Origin: Caulobacter sp. BP25
GTDB taxonomy: Bacteria > Pseudomonadota > Alphaproteobacteria > Caulobacterales > Caulobacteraceae
Assembly (NCBI RefSeq): GCF_002737755.1
Contig: NZ_PEGH01000009.1
Location: 62,001 to 126,000 of the forward strand
Reading direction: 5' to 3'
DNA length: 64,000 nucleotides
How positions within the stretch are numbered: position 1 is the stretch's first letter; every line of letters begins with the position of its first letter. The position numbers and the translations under genes are program-made. Below are positions 1 to 9,842 of this stretch, in pieces. Under the pieces are notes generated by a model. It was given only the letters and a program-made list of their open reading frames with translations, did not search any database and was not told where the DNA came from.

Positions 1-1
1 G

Positions 2-3000
2 GGTCTGAACACCGGTCTGTCGGCGGTCACGGGCGGCGCCTATGGCGCGGCCGACGCCCAAGACTTCGTGCGCGAGCAATCCGAGCGACTGGGCCTGGTC
101 ATCCGCGAGACCACGGCGGGCTACCTGCAGCTGGCGGCCGCGACCAACGGCACCGCCTTGGCCGGTCAGAAGACCAAGGACATCTGGCTGGGCCTGAACG
201 AAGCCGGCACGGTTCTGAACCTCTCCCAGGAGAAGCAGAAGCTGGCCATGGAGGCGATCAGCCAAATCGCCAACAAGGGCGTGGTCAGCCAGGAAGAGCT
301 GCGCCAGCAGCTCGCCGAAAGCCTGCCCGGCGCCTACCAGGTCGCCGCTCGCTCAATGGGGATGACCACCCAGGAGTTCGGCAAGCTGGTCGATAGCGGC
401 AAGCTCCTCTCCGAGGACTTCCTGCCCCAGTTCGCGGCCCAGCTCTCCAAGGAGTTCGGCCCCAAGGTCGATGCGGCGCTGACTAAGCCGATCGGCCAAG
501 CGCGCCTGGCCTTCGCCGACTTCAAGAACACCACCGATGGCTTGACCGCCACCGCTGGCGCAGCCTTCCTGGAAGGCCTCACCAGCGGCCTTCAGTCGCT
601 CAATGCCGAGCTGGGTTCGTCCGACACCAAGGAAGCCGCCCAGGCCCTGGGCAAGTCGCTGGGCGAAGGCCTCGGCAACGCCGCCGAGGCCGCCACCTTC
701 CTGGTCGACCATCTCGACCAAGTCGAGGCCGCCGCCGGCGCCGTGGTGGCGATCGGCCTGGCCAAGTGGCTGGTTTCGACGGCCACTGAAGCGCGCGGCG
801 CGGCGGCCGCCTATCTGGCCAAGGCCGAGGCGGCCAAGGCGTCGGGCGCTATCACCGTCACCACGGCCCAGGGCGAGGTCGTAGCGGTTAGCTCGCTGCG
901 CGGCGCGATCGTCGCGGCCGCGCAAGCCGAAGTCACGGCGGCGGCCGCCGCCCGCGACCTTGCCCTGGCCAACGAACAAGGCGCGGCCGCCGCGCTGGCC
1001 CAGGCCCGCGCCCAGGCGGCCAACCTCACCTCGACCCTTTCACTGGCCGAGAAGAAGGCGCTGGTCGCCGTCGCCGAGCGCGACCTGGCCGCCGCCCAGA
1101 CGGCCACCACGGCCGCCTCGGCCCGCGCGCAGGTCGCCGCCGGCGCGCTGGCCACCGCGACGACCGCCGGCGGCGCGGCCGCCCAGGGCGCCAAGGCGCT
1201 CTTCGGCGGCTTGATGGGGATGCTGGGCGGGCCCTGGGGCATCGCGCTCCTGGCCGCCGGCGCCGCTGTCGCCTATGTCGGCAACGAGATCGCCGAAGCC
1301 GACGCGCGGGCTCGCGAGGCCTACGTCACCCAGCATCAGTACGCGACCGCCATGGCCCAGGCGGCCGAGGCGCTGGGCGACGCGGCGACCAATACGCGGG
1401 TGTTCGGCGCCGACACCGCCAACGCCGTGGACCCTACCGACAAGCTGACCGGCTCCACCCGTCAGCTGACCGACCAAACCCTCAAGCTGGCCGACGCCCG
1501 CCGCCAGGCCGCGCTGGGGGCCCTCCAAGAGACCGACCAGAAGCTCCGCGGGGAGCTGAAGGATCTCGACAAGGCTGGACGCGGGGTCGTTAAGGTCCAG
1601 ACCGGCGTGAGCCCTGACGGCTCGCCGGTCTACAGCAAGATCCTGGCGTCGGCCCGTCGCGACCAGATCAACGACGAGCTGGCCGCGAATATGTCGGCGA
1701 GGATCCAGCTCGCCATCGCCAAGCCGGCCCCCGAGGCGAAGCCGCCAGCGACTACGACCGTCACGACGACGGACAAGGACACCCTGCGCGCCCAGAACCG
1801 CGCCGGGGATCTGGAAGCCGCGCGCCTCGCCCAGGAGGCCTACACCCAAGCCCTCGTCGCCGGCGGCGTCGCCCTGGACGACTGGAAGGTCAAGGAGGCT
1901 GGCCGCCAGGCCGTCGAGCGCCTGGCCCTGGCCGATCGGCCCAAGCTGACGGCCGCCGAGCAAGCCCTGGTCGGCCAGATCCGCGCCCGCGCCGAGGAGA
2001 CCGAGCGCCTCAAGATCGCGAATGAGCGGATCGAGAAGGCGATCGGCCTGCGCAAGACCGCAGAAGCCGACACGGCCGCTCTCCAGCGCCGCTCCGCCGC
2101 CGCCATCCAGGGCGAAGCCGCCCTTGAAGCCCTACAGGTCAAAGAGGCCGGCCTAGAGGCGCTCCAGCAGCTGGGCGTCGATACGCTCGACCAGCTAACC
2201 GGGGCGACCCTCGATCACGCCAAGGCCGCCGTCGCCGCCGCCGAGGCCAAGGAGAAGCAGTTGATCGCGACGGCTAAGGCCGAGCGCGTCGCCGACCAGA
2301 TCCGCGACTTGGACCAGCGGACCGCCTCGGAAATCGGTTACGCCAGGGCGGTCGCCGGCGGCACCGAAGCCCTGGTCGCCTATCAGCGCGAAGAATTCGT
2401 TCGTCAGGAACTGGACCGCGCGGGTAAGACCCTGACCGACGATCAGGTCGCGGCGATACGCGCGAAGGCGGAGGCTCTGTTTGCCGCCGGCGCGGCCGCC
2501 GATAGCGCCGACCTGACCAAGCGCCAAGCCGAGGAGCTGCGCCTGGCGCGGATGACCAATGCCGAGCGCGCCGTCGAGGAGCGCTACCTGCAGCGCAAGT
2601 CGTTGCTGCTGGCAGAGCATTCGACCTGGACAAAGGATGAAGTCGAGGCTCGCGCCCGCGCGCTGGCGTTGGCCGACGAGGCGGCCGCCCAGGACGCCAA
2701 GGCCATCGGCGACCTGAAGGACGGGCTAAAGCAGGCCTTCATCGAAAGCGGACACCTCGGTTTCGAGGACGTCGGGGACTTCGTCGAACGTCGCCTTCGC
2801 GAGGCTGTCTATAACGCCTTGCTGGCCAAGCCGATCGACATCCTGATCAACGCCGTTGTCGGATCGGTCAGCGGTATGAACGCCCTGCAGAGCGGCAGTG
2901 GCCTTGGCCAGCTGGGCGGCACCCAAGGCCTCGGATCCTTGTTCACCTCTGCCGGCGCGCTCAAGGGGCTCTCGTCCGTGGTCGGTCAGACCTCGCTCGA

Positions 3001-4870
3001 TGTGCTGGGCAAGCTGGGCTACTCGGGCCTTGGCGCCGCGAAGCTCGCCGGCGGCCTTGGCGCTGCCGCCGGCGGAGCCGGGACGGGCATGCTGGTCTCG
3101 TCCGTCGCCGGCATGCTGGGGATCAAGCAGACCTCGGGGAGCCAGATCGGTTCGACGATCGGCGGCGCGATCGGCAGCTTCATCCCGATCCCCGGCGGCG
3201 CGATCATCGGCTCGATCGCCGGCAACCTGATCGGCGGCCTGGTCGGCGGGAAGGCAAGCAACCACGCCGCCGTCGCCACGCTAGACGCCAAGGGCAACGT
3301 GGTCTCCATGGACGGCGCCAAGCGCACCGACCAGACGACGGCCGCCGCCCAGCAGGTCGCCCAGTCCGTCGCCCAGATCCAGGCGGCGCTCGAAGCGGGC
3401 GGCGCGACCCTGTCGGCCACGGTCAGCAAGATCGACATCGGCACCCGCGACAGCACCCACCTCAACTTCTCGAACGGTACGTCGATCGACACGGCCGTGG
3501 GTGATGTCTCGGCGGCGATCGACGCGGCGACCAAGACCATCCTGGCAGGCGCCAAGTGGGGGTCCGAAGCCCAGACCGCCTATGCGCAGAAGTTGCTGGC
3601 CGCCGGCGCGACGATCGACCAGGTCATCGCCTCGATGCAGGTCGCCGCGGATTTCAGCGGGTCGATCGACGACGCCATCGCCCAGCTCACCGACCCCGCC
3701 GTCTACGCCAAGAAGCAGGCCCTGGCGGCGATCGACGAGAACTACCAGGCCCTCAAGAAGCAGGCCCAGGAGCTGATCGCTGCCGGCATCGCCACGGGCG
3801 ACGTGCTGGGCAAGCTCGACCAGCTGAAGGACCTCCAAGTCGTCGAGGCTCTCAAGAACCTCGGTCAGGCCGCCGATGAGGCGTCCGCCAAGCTGGCCGG
3901 CCAGGCGGGCGCGGGCGACTTCTCGGGGTCGATCAACGACGCGATCCTCCAGATCGTCAACCCGACCGCCGCCAAGCTCAAGTCGGCCCTCGACCAGGTC
4001 GAGAAGGACTACAAGTCCAGGATCGTCACGGCGCAGAGCTACATCGCGGCGGGTCTTCTGACGTCTGACGTCCTGGGCCAGATCGAGACGCTTCGCCAGC
4101 TGGAGATCGACCAGACGCTGACGGACCTTTCCGATAGCGTTTCGACGACCACTGACGCCTTCAAGGAGGCCGCGCCGAAGCTCAAGTCCTGGCTCGACGG
4201 CCTGGTCGGCTCGTCGAGCAACGAGCTGTCGCCGCAGGAGGAGCTGGCCGCCGCCCGCAGCCAGTACGACCGTCAGCTGGCGCTCGCCAGGAGCGGCGAC
4301 TCCGACGCGCTGTCCTCGATCACCAGCTACGCCGACCGTCTGCTGGCGGCCGACCGCGAGGTGAATGGCGACGCCGCCTCGCGCCGCGCTCTTTACGACC
4401 AGGTCACCGGCCAGGTGGCCGCGCTTGAGCAGATGCGCGCTTCGACCGTCGCCGCGTCGAACGACGTCGCCTCGACCCTGAAGGCGATCTTCGGCGGCAG
4501 CGGCGGCGACAACGCCTTCGGCGTGAGCCTCAAGCAATCACTCGCTACCCAGCCCATCACGCTCAACAAGTCGATCGACTTCGTGAACGCCCAGGTCACG
4601 GCCCAGGCGCCGCTCGTGGACAAGGTGCTGGCCGCGATCGTCGACCTGAAGACCACGCTGGCCTCGTCCCTGCGCGACGTCGTCACCGCCAGCTCGGCCG
4701 CCAATGCCGCCATCCAGGAGCGGCTTGAAGGCGCGTTGAACACGGTTTCGAGCAGCGTTGACGCGTTGGCTTCGACGACCGCCCAGCAAGCCGAGGCCTT
4801 GGATAGCATCGGCCGCGAGACGAACCTGTCCTCCATCTGGCTGCGCCAGAAGATCGCGAGCGCGGTCTGA
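2..4870 (+). CDS. Phage tail tape measure protein (5' end outside window)
   Basis: The frame is open to the left edge, so the true start is upstream; about 1,620 codons are visible. The first ~150 residues look like the N-terminal tape-measure domain of siphovirus tails (segment around SMGMTTQEFGKL). Ala/Gln/Arg-rich coiled-coil helices follow, with hydrophobic stretches near nt 725-780 and 1200-1280 and a Gly-rich hydrophobic block at about nt 2880-3250, typical of a protein that lines the tail tube and meets the membrane at injection. Near the C terminus a unit of ~80 residues beginning DFSGSI(D/N)DAI occurs twice (from nt 3651 and about 3917). The stop overlaps the next start (TGATG), so the tail genes are probably translationally coupled. 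Confidence 0.9.
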   Translation, partial: GLNTGLSAVTGGAYGAADAQDFVREQSERLGLVIRETTAGYLQLAAATNGTALAGQKTKDIWLGLNEAGTVLNLSQEKQKLAMEAISQIANKGVVSQEELRQQLAESLPGAYQVAARSMGMTTQEFGKLVDSGKLLSEDFLPQFAAQLSKEFGPKVDAALTKPIGQARLAFADFKNTTDGLTATAGAAFLEGLTSGLQSLNAELGSSDTKEAAQALGKSLGEGLGNAAEAATFLVDHLDQVEAAAGAVVAIGLAKWLVSTATEARGAAAAYLAKAEAAKASGAITVTTAQGEVVAVSSLRGAIVAAAQAEVTAAAAARDLALANEQGAAAALAQARAQAANLTSTLSLAEKKALVAVAERDLAAAQTATTAASARAQVAAGALATATTAGGAAAQGAKALFGGLMGMLGGPWGIALLAAGAAVAYVGNEIAEADARAREAYVTQHQYATAMAQAAEALGDAATNTRVFGADTANAVDPTDKLTGSTRQLTDQTLKLADARRQAALGALQETDQKLRGELKDLDKAGRGVVKVQTGVSPDGSPVYSKILASARRDQINDELAANMSARIQLAIAKPAPEAKPPATTTVTTTDKDTLRAQNRAGDLEAARLAQEAYTQALVAGGVALDDWKVKEAGRQAVERLALADRPKLTAAEQALVGQIRARAEETERLKIANERIEKAIGLRKTAEADTAALQRRSAAAIQGEAALEALQVKEAGLEALQQLGVDTLDQLTGATLDHAKAAVAAAEAKEKQLIATAKAERVADQIRDLDQRTASEIGYARAVAGGTEALVAYQREEFVRQELDRAGKTLTDDQVAAIRAKAEALFAAGAAADSADLTKRQAEELRLARMTNAERAVEERYLQRKSLLLAEHSTWTKDEVEARARALALADEAAAQDAKAIGDLKDGLKQAFIESGHLGFEDVGDFVERRLREAVYNALLAKPIDILINAVVGSVSGMNALQSGSGLGQLGGTQGLGSLFTSAGALKGLSSVVGQTSLDVLGKLGYSGLGAAKLAGGLGAAAGGAGTGMLVSSVAGMLGIKQTSGSQIGSTIGGAIGSFIPIPGGAIIGSIAGNLIGGLVGGKASNHAAVATLDAKGNVVSMDGAKRTDQTTAAAQQVAQSVAQIQAALEAGGATLSATVSKIDIGTRDSTHLNFSNGTSIDTAVGDVSAAIDAATKTILAGAKWGSEAQTAYAQKLLAAGATIDQVIASMQVAADFSGSIDDAIAQLTDPAVYAKKQALAAIDENYQALKKQAQELIAAGIATGDVLGKLDQLKDLQVVEALKNLGQAADEASAKLAGQAGAGDFSGSINDAILQIVNPTAAKLKSALDQVEKDYKSRIVTAQSYIAAGLLTSDVLGQIETLRQLEIDQTLTDLSDSVSTTTDAFKEAAPKLKSWLDGLVGSSSNELSPQEELAAARSQYDRQLALARSGDSDALSSITSYADRLLAADREVNGDAASRRALYDQVTGQVAALEQMRASTVAASNDVASTLKAIFGGSGGDNAFGVSLKQSLATQPITLNKSIDFVNAQVTAQAPLVDKVLAAIVDLKTTLASSLRDVVTASSAANAAIQERLEGALNTVSSSVDALASTTAQQAEALDSIGRETNLSSIWLRQKIASAV

Positions 4871-6429
4871 TGGCACAGACCGTCACTCTCGTCGAAGTCG
4901 ATGTGACCTCGCCGGCCGGCGTCACCTCGACCTTGCGTTTCAGCGACCGCGCGATCAGGCCGCTTCCGCCGAGCGAACCGATCTATTCGAACGTGCCCTG
5001 GGACGATCGCCTGATCGATCCGCCGACTCTGCGGCGGTCGCTGTTCGATGACATGGCCACGCTGACCCCCGCCTTGGGCGTTGGCTCGATGAGCCTCTCC
5101 AATGGCGACGGCGGCCTGGACGCCTATCGCGGTCACCTGTGGCGCACGATCCGCATTTGGCGCTGGACGGAAGGTCAGCCCTTCTCGACCGCGTCGCGGC
5201 TGCTCTCTGGGCTCGCCACACCGCCGGAATATGACGACAGCACGTCGTCGTCCGCTTCGGTCAGCGTCAGCCTCTACGACTACAGCGTCGAGTTGGACCG
5301 AGACATCCAGCCCACGGTCTACTCGGGCGGAAACGGCACCGGCGGGGTTCTGTATGAGGGGGCCGCCGATGGCCTGAAGGGAAGGCCAAAGCCGCTGGGC
5401 TTCGGCCGCCTCACCGACGCTCACATCCCGGCGCCTCAGGTAAACGCGGCCGTGCTGGCTTATCAGCTCCACGATGCGGCGATCAGCGGCGGCGTCCAGA
5501 TCTTCGACCGTGGATCCCCGGCGGGCTATGCGGCCCAGCCGGACCGCGCCGGTTCGGTCTTCGACGCCTATACGCCGCCGGCGGCGGGCAGCGTCACGGA
5601 CCTCGGCCGGGGTCTTCTCAAGATCAACGGCGACCCGGTCGGCAAGCTCACCTTCGGGTTCCAAGGCGAGAGCGCTGGCGGCTATGTTGAAACGGTCGGA
5701 CCTATCCTGGCCCGCATCCTTGCCCGCGCTGGCGTGCCCGCCGATCGCATCGGCGCCAGCATCGGCGCCCTAAGCGCGCCGGCGCCGGTCGGTCTCTGGG
5801 TGGGCGATACCACGTCGGCGGCCGCCATCGTGGCCAAGCTGGCCCGGTCGGCGGGCGCGGCGGTCCTTCCCGATCGTCAGGGCGTGTGGCAGGCGTTCAA
5901 GTTCGCCGCGCCCGCCGCCAGCCCGGCCTTTGAGATCGGCGCCGACCAGGTTGTTCGCCTCTCGGCCGACAACGCGGGGGTGGCCCCCGCTGGCGTGGTC
6001 CGGATCGGCTGGGGGCAAGTCTATACGACCTTCACGACGTCCGAGCTTCTGCCGGCCTTGGTCAAGACGACCACCGCCGAGCGTTTGGCCACCGAGTACC
6101 GCTACGCCGTCGCCGAGGACGCCACCGTCAAGTCGCGCTTGCCGACCACCTGGCGGACCATCGAGATCGACACCGCCCTTCGCCTTGAGGCTGACGCCCA
6201 GGCGCTCGCCAACGACCTCCGCGCCCTGTTTGGCCTAAGGGCCGATGGCGCTCCGCGTCGGCAGTGGAAGGTGGTTCTCGAAATGACCCCCGAGGCGCTG
6301 GCCATGTCGCTCGGGGCCACCGTGCGCCTGGTCTATCCGCCGCGCGGCATCGACGGCCTCTACCTTCTCGTCGGCGAGGAGCCGATGCGGCCGAGCCGCG
6401 ATCTCATGACCTGGACCTTGTGGGGCTGA
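4870..6429 (+). CDS. Phage tail-module protein, 519 aa, unknown exact role
   Basis: The ATG overlaps the stop of the tape measure gene (TGATG), fixing the start. The protein has no signal peptide or membrane segment and is rich in beta-strand-like Thr/Ser/Val stretches. It directly follows the tape measure gene, the usual place for distal-tail or baseplate-hub components of siphoviruses, so a role at the tail tip is inferred from position. I do not recognise a named family. Its stop is followed two bases later by the ATG of the next gene, so it belongs to the same late operon. Confidence 0.7.
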   Translation: MAQTVTLVEVDVTSPAGVTSTLRFSDRAIRPLPPSEPIYSNVPWDDRLIDPPTLRRSLFDDMATLTPALGVGSMSLSNGDGGLDAYRGHLWRTIRIWRWTEGQPFSTASRLLSGLATPPEYDDSTSSSASVSVSLYDYSVELDRDIQPTVYSGGNGTGGVLYEGAADGLKGRPKPLGFGRLTDAHIPAPQVNAAVLAYQLHDAAISGGVQIFDRGSPAGYAAQPDRAGSVFDAYTPPAAGSVTDLGRGLLKINGDPVGKLTFGFQGESAGGYVETVGPILARILARAGVPADRIGASIGALSAPAPVGLWVGDTTSAAAIVAKLARSAGAAVLPDRQGVWQAFKFAAPAASPAFEIGADQVVRLSADNAGVAPAGVVRIGWGQVYTTFTTSELLPALVKTTTAERLATEYRYAVAEDATVKSRLPTTWRTIEIDTALRLEADAQALANDLRALFGLRADGAPRRQWKVVLEMTPEALAMSLGATVRLVYPPRGIDGLYLLVGEEPMRPSRDLMTWTLWG

Positions 6430-6431
6430 CC

Positions 6432-7316
6432 ATGGCGCTTGGAAAGCTCGCCACTCGTAACCTTCTCCCGCTGCTGACCTTGGGCGGGACCGCCGGGTCA
6501 GCCGCGCTGCCCTTGGCCAACATCATGGCCAACGCGACGGCGGTCAGCCCTCGGCACCTGACCAAGCCGATGCGGCAGACCAATATCGCGACGCTGTCCG
6601 CGAACGTCATCCTGATCACGTTCGACCGCCCGCGTGGCATCGACCTGATCGGCATCCTGTTCCACACCCTGAGCCTGAAGGCGAAGATCCGGGTGACGAT
6701 CGCTGGCGCGGGTGGGTCGCTTTCAACCCCGGTCTATCAGTCGGGCTGGATCCGCGTTCATCCCCGCCGCTATCGGTCACTTTCGTTGCCCTGGAACGCG
6801 GCCAACTTATGGTGCGGCCAGGCCCTGCTGGCCGACGTCGATGTCTTCCGCCGGCATCGCTTCCTCTCGCTCGACGCGCCGCTGTCGGCGAGCGCGGTGC
6901 AAATCGAGATCGACGACCGCGACAACGCCGCCGGCTTCTATGACATCGGCAACCTCTATCTTTCGCGGACGTGGAAGCCGGTTCTCAACTTCGATCGCGG
7001 CCGCCGGCTGGGTCAGGTCAGGCGCTCGAAGATCGAAGAGGCGCCATCGGGCCGTCGCTTCGCCGAGGAGCGCATGTCGCGCCGCCGGACCACGGCGACC
7101 TGGTCGGGCCTGACCTCAGACGAAGCGCTGCGTCTCTACGACGACTGCGCCCGCGTCAACGACACCGACATGGTGGCCTTCATTCCCGACAGCGACGACG
7201 TCGCCGGCTCGGCGCGCGAGGCCTACCCCGCAACGCTCGTCCAGCTCGGCGAGATCCAGTTCACCTATGAGCGCCAGCACTCGGTGACCATGACTTTCGA
7301 GGAGATCATCGCGTGA
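6432..7316 (+). CDS. Phage tail-module protein, 294 aa
   Basis: An upstream in-frame start would overlap the previous gene by about 170 bp, so the ATG at 6432, two bases after the upstream stop, is chosen. The protein begins MALGKLATRNLL and is predicted soluble and mainly beta; the middle part (DRPRGIDLIGILFHTLSL, then Trp- and Arg-rich strands) resembles a beta-sandwich, but I cannot assign a family. Its stop overlaps the GTG start of the next gene (GTGA). Position in the tail operon suggests a minor tail or baseplate component. Confidence 0.65.
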   Translation: MALGKLATRNLLPLLTLGGTAGSAALPLANIMANATAVSPRHLTKPMRQTNIATLSANVILITFDRPRGIDLIGILFHTLSLKAKIRVTIAGAGGSLSTPVYQSGWIRVHPRRYRSLSLPWNAANLWCGQALLADVDVFRRHRFLSLDAPLSASAVQIEIDDRDNAAGFYDIGNLYLSRTWKPVLNFDRGRRLGQVRRSKIEEAPSGRRFAEERMSRRRTTATWSGLTSDEALRLYDDCARVNDTDMVAFIPDSDDVAGSAREAYPATLVQLGEIQFTYERQHSVTMTFEEIIA

Positions 7317-7891
7317 CCACGCCCCTGGAGCGCCTGCAAAGCGGCTACTACAACTCCGACCCGGTTTCGGCGACGAACCCCGGCGGCTTTGACGACGACG
7401 GCCACGAAATCAACTTCCCGGCGGCTTTGGCCGACATTGCCGCCGTGACGGCGGTTGTCGCGGGTCTCGCCGACGCCGCCGCCGCTCAGGTGGTCCTCGC
7501 TAACGCCGCCGCCGCCTCGGCCGCCAATGCGCCGGGGACCAAGTCCACGTCCATCTCCAGCATCAACCTGGGGACCCTGGTTCTGGGGACGGCGGTGAAC
7601 CTGGCCATCAACGAGGCCGGCAAGGCCTACGCCGTTGGTCAAAGCGTCGTCTGGGCGGTCACCGCCGACCCGGCCAAGCAGTTCTCGGGCGTCATCACGG
7701 CTTTCGACGCCACCGCCAAGACCATGACGGTGGTGCCTCAGTACAAGTCGGGAACCGGCACGTTCGCGGCTTGGACGGTCGCTATCACCGCGCCGATCGA
7801 CACCACCCTGACCGGCCGCGTCACCGCGCTGGAAACCGAAATCGCGCGGCTCAAGAGCCGGCTTCGCCTCACCAAGCAGGAGCTTCTGTAA
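7313..7891 (+). CDS. Phage structural protein, 192 aa, C-terminal coiled coil
   Basis: The gene starts with GTG inside the stop of the previous gene (GTGA) and ends in TAATG, overlapping the next start. Residues 40-75 are very rich in Ala and look like a helical stalk; residues ~80-160 carry Val/Thr/Lys strands (GQSVVWAVTADPAKQFSG); the C terminus (ALETEIARLKSRLRLTKQELL, given here only as a 21-residue zone ending the protein) forms a short amphipathic coiled coil. This fits a trimeric fibre or attachment protein. No family recognised. Confidence 0.6.
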   Translation: MTTPLERLQSGYYNSDPVSATNPGGFDDDGHEINFPAALADIAAVTAVVAGLADAAAAQVVLANAAAASAANAPGTKSTSISSINLGTLVLGTAVNLAINEAGKAYAVGQSVVWAVTADPAKQFSGVITAFDATAKTMTVVPQYKSGTGTFAAWTVAITAPIDTTLTGRVTALETEIARLKSRLRLTKQELL

Positions 7892-8256
7892 TGCCCGCTG
7901 TCTTCTATCCCCTCACGCAGCGCGCCTGCACCACCACCCTGCAGGATATCGGCCCGCAGGGGCAGGCCGTGGCGACCCCCGCCGGCAAGGTTCGGACCGC
8001 CAGCGTCCGGGTTGCCTACGTCGGCGCCGGCCCGGCCGACCGATACTTCGACCTCTACGTGGTCGACACCAGCGTCTCGGCCAACGCCAACGACGGCTAC
8101 CGGGTCCGCAACTACCCGATCGAATACCTGTCCAAGAGCGGCGCTCCGGACATGGAATGGCGGGTGCCTTTGACCGCTGGCCAGAAGCTCCAGCATCGCG
8201 GCTCCACGGCCGGTGATCTGGCCATTTCGGTGGCCTGGGTCGAGGACGACGCCTGA
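7891..8256 (+). CDS. Phage structural protein, 121 aa
   Basis: Small protein with ATG overlapping the preceding stop (TAATG) and its own stop overlapping the next ATG (TGATG). It is predicted to be all-beta: alternating hydrophobic strands such as ASVRVAYVGAG and YFDLYVVDTS, no signal peptide. Proteins of this size and composition between fibre genes are often fibre-connecting or head-decoration-like proteins, but this is only a positional inference. Confidence 0.6.
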   Translation: MPAVFYPLTQRACTTTLQDIGPQGQAVATPAGKVRTASVRVAYVGAGPADRYFDLYVVDTSVSANANDGYRVRNYPIEYLSKSGAPDMEWRVPLTAGQKLQHRGSTAGDLAISVAWVEDDA

Positions 8257-9440
8257 TGCGCCGCGCCAGCTACGTCGGTCAGATCCCCGGCCTGGGCGGC
8301 GACGTGCCGGTCGGCGCGATCGTCATGGCGGCCGCCAACCCCAACGCCCTGAAATACCAGCTGGCGGACGGCGGCCCCGTTGCCAGCCCTTCCCAGGCGC
8401 TCGCCCCGCACCTCTCGGACACGACGGTGTTTGGCGGCTTCAACAACGTCAACTGGTCGATCACCACCGACACCAGCGACATCACCGGCAACGGCAACGT
8501 GGGCGGCAATCTCGCGGCCTATATGGCGGTCAACGGCCGACACTTCGCGGTCGTCTACAACGCCGGCAGCGGGTACGCCGATCTCTACAGCAAGCCTAAC
8601 GCGGCCTCGACCACATGGTCGCTCCAGGTCAGCAGCATCGCGCCCTGGGTCAGCGCCGAGTGGGTTCAGGTCGTCTATTTCGGCGGGCTTTACTACGTCG
8701 GGAACATCACCAGCAATTATCTGATGAGTTCCTCGACCGGCGCTGGGTCTTGGACCAACGTCACTGCGGCGGGGGCCTACAGCTACGTGTCGCCGTTCGT
8801 TTGCGACGGTCGTCTCTACACCGGCGGCTTCAATGGTAAATCGACGCCAGACGGCACGAACTGGACCGCGATGACCTCGTCTCCGGACGGGACGATGGCC
8901 ATGAATGAGATGATCAAGGTCGGATCGACCTATTATCTGCGCGGCTTCAACCGGGGTGAGATTTACTACACGACGGGCAATCCGGTCACCGGCGCGTGGA
9001 CCCTCCTTCTTTCGTCCCCATGGACCGATCCGCGGATGGAGCTGCTTGGAACGACGGTGGCGATCTTCCGGCCAGGTGGCGCCTCAGACGTCATCTACTT
9101 CTACAACGGCGCCACGCAGCTCGGCACCCGCACGTTCACCCAGGCCTTCGGCGGCGGCCTTGCCACCCCGGTTGCCCTGACGACGACCTCGGGGTTGCTC
9201 TTCATCTCATCAGACTGGAAATGGGCTCACCTGACGGCCTGGAACGGTACGGCTGTTCCCGTCTCGGTGCGCACCTACGGCAACAGCATCAAGGCGGTCG
9301 CCCAGGACACCGTGAACGCGAGCCTCCACCTGGTCACCCAGAACGGCCCATCGGACCAGGGCTCGACCCGCGTCGGCGCGCTGACGCCCAGGGTCATCTC
9401 GCCAAACTCCCGCAACGCTTACATGCGCATCGCCGCTTAA
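8256..9440 (+). CDS. Tail fibre-like protein with beta-propeller-type repeats
   Basis: 394 aa, start fixed by TGATG overlap. From residue ~60 on, the sequence is a series of strands carrying aromatic residues and short repeated phrases (STTWSLQVSS, GAGSWTNVTA, DGTNWTAMTS, TGAWTLLLSS), spaced about 40-50 residues apart. These look like the blades of a propeller (BNR/Asp-box-like) used for carbohydrate binding. As the last large gene of the tail module, it is the best candidate in the window for the receptor-binding fibre. The function is inferred from the repeat pattern and position only. Confidence 0.6.
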   Translation: MRRASYVGQIPGLGGDVPVGAIVMAAANPNALKYQLADGGPVASPSQALAPHLSDTTVFGGFNNVNWSITTDTSDITGNGNVGGNLAAYMAVNGRHFAVVYNAGSGYADLYSKPNAASTTWSLQVSSIAPWVSAEWVQVVYFGGLYYVGNITSNYLMSSSTGAGSWTNVTAAGAYSYVSPFVCDGRLYTGGFNGKSTPDGTNWTAMTSSPDGTMAMNEMIKVGSTYYLRGFNRGEIYYTTGNPVTGAWTLLLSSPWTDPRMELLGTTVAIFRPGGASDVIYFYNGATQLGTRTFTQAFGGGLATPVALTTTSGLLFISSDWKWAHLTAWNGTAVPVSVRTYGNSIKAVAQDTVNASLHLVTQNGPSDQGSTRVGALTPRVISPNSRNAYMRIAA

Positions 9441-9449
9441 GGATCTCCC

Positions 9450-9827
9450 ATGCACGCGACCCAACTCTATTCCAAGAACGGCGGCGTTCCTCAGAAGCTG
9501 CCCGAGAGCGACAGCGATCCCACCGGCTCGATGTGGAGCGACCTTCCCAATAACCCGGAAGGCCGCGCGGCCTGCGGCTGGGTCGAGGCGTCTTGCCCGG
9601 CTTCGGTCTCGCGGATGCAGCTTCGCCTGGCCCTGCTGGAGGCCGAGCTGTTGGATGACGTGGAGGCGGCGATCGCGGCTTCCAACGATCGCGCCGCCCA
9701 GATCTATTGGGCCGACGCCAGCGACTTCTGGCGCACCCACCCGATGACCCTTCAGTTCATCGAAGTCCTGGGGAAGACCGAGGCCGAGGCCGACGCTCTG
9801 TTCATCCGCGCGAAAGCGATCATCTAG
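9450..9827 (+). CDS. Phage protein of unknown function, 125 aa
   Basis: The gene lies 9 bp after the fibre-like gene, with GGA in AAGGATCTCCC just upstream as ribosome-binding site. The protein is acidic; residues 55-95 (RMQLRLALLEAELLDDVEAA) form a long amphipathic helix and the C-terminal half is Trp/Phe-containing and helical. In phage genomes a small helical protein after the fibre gene is often a fibre-assembly chaperone, but I do not recognise a family here. Confidence 0.6.
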   Translation: MHATQLYSKNGGVPQKLPESDSDPTGSMWSDLPNNPEGRAACGWVEASCPASVSRMQLRLALLEAELLDDVEAAIAASNDRAAQIYWADASDFWRTHPMTLQFIEVLGKTEAEADALFIRAKAII

Positions 9828-9842
9828 CCCAGGCTGGGATGT

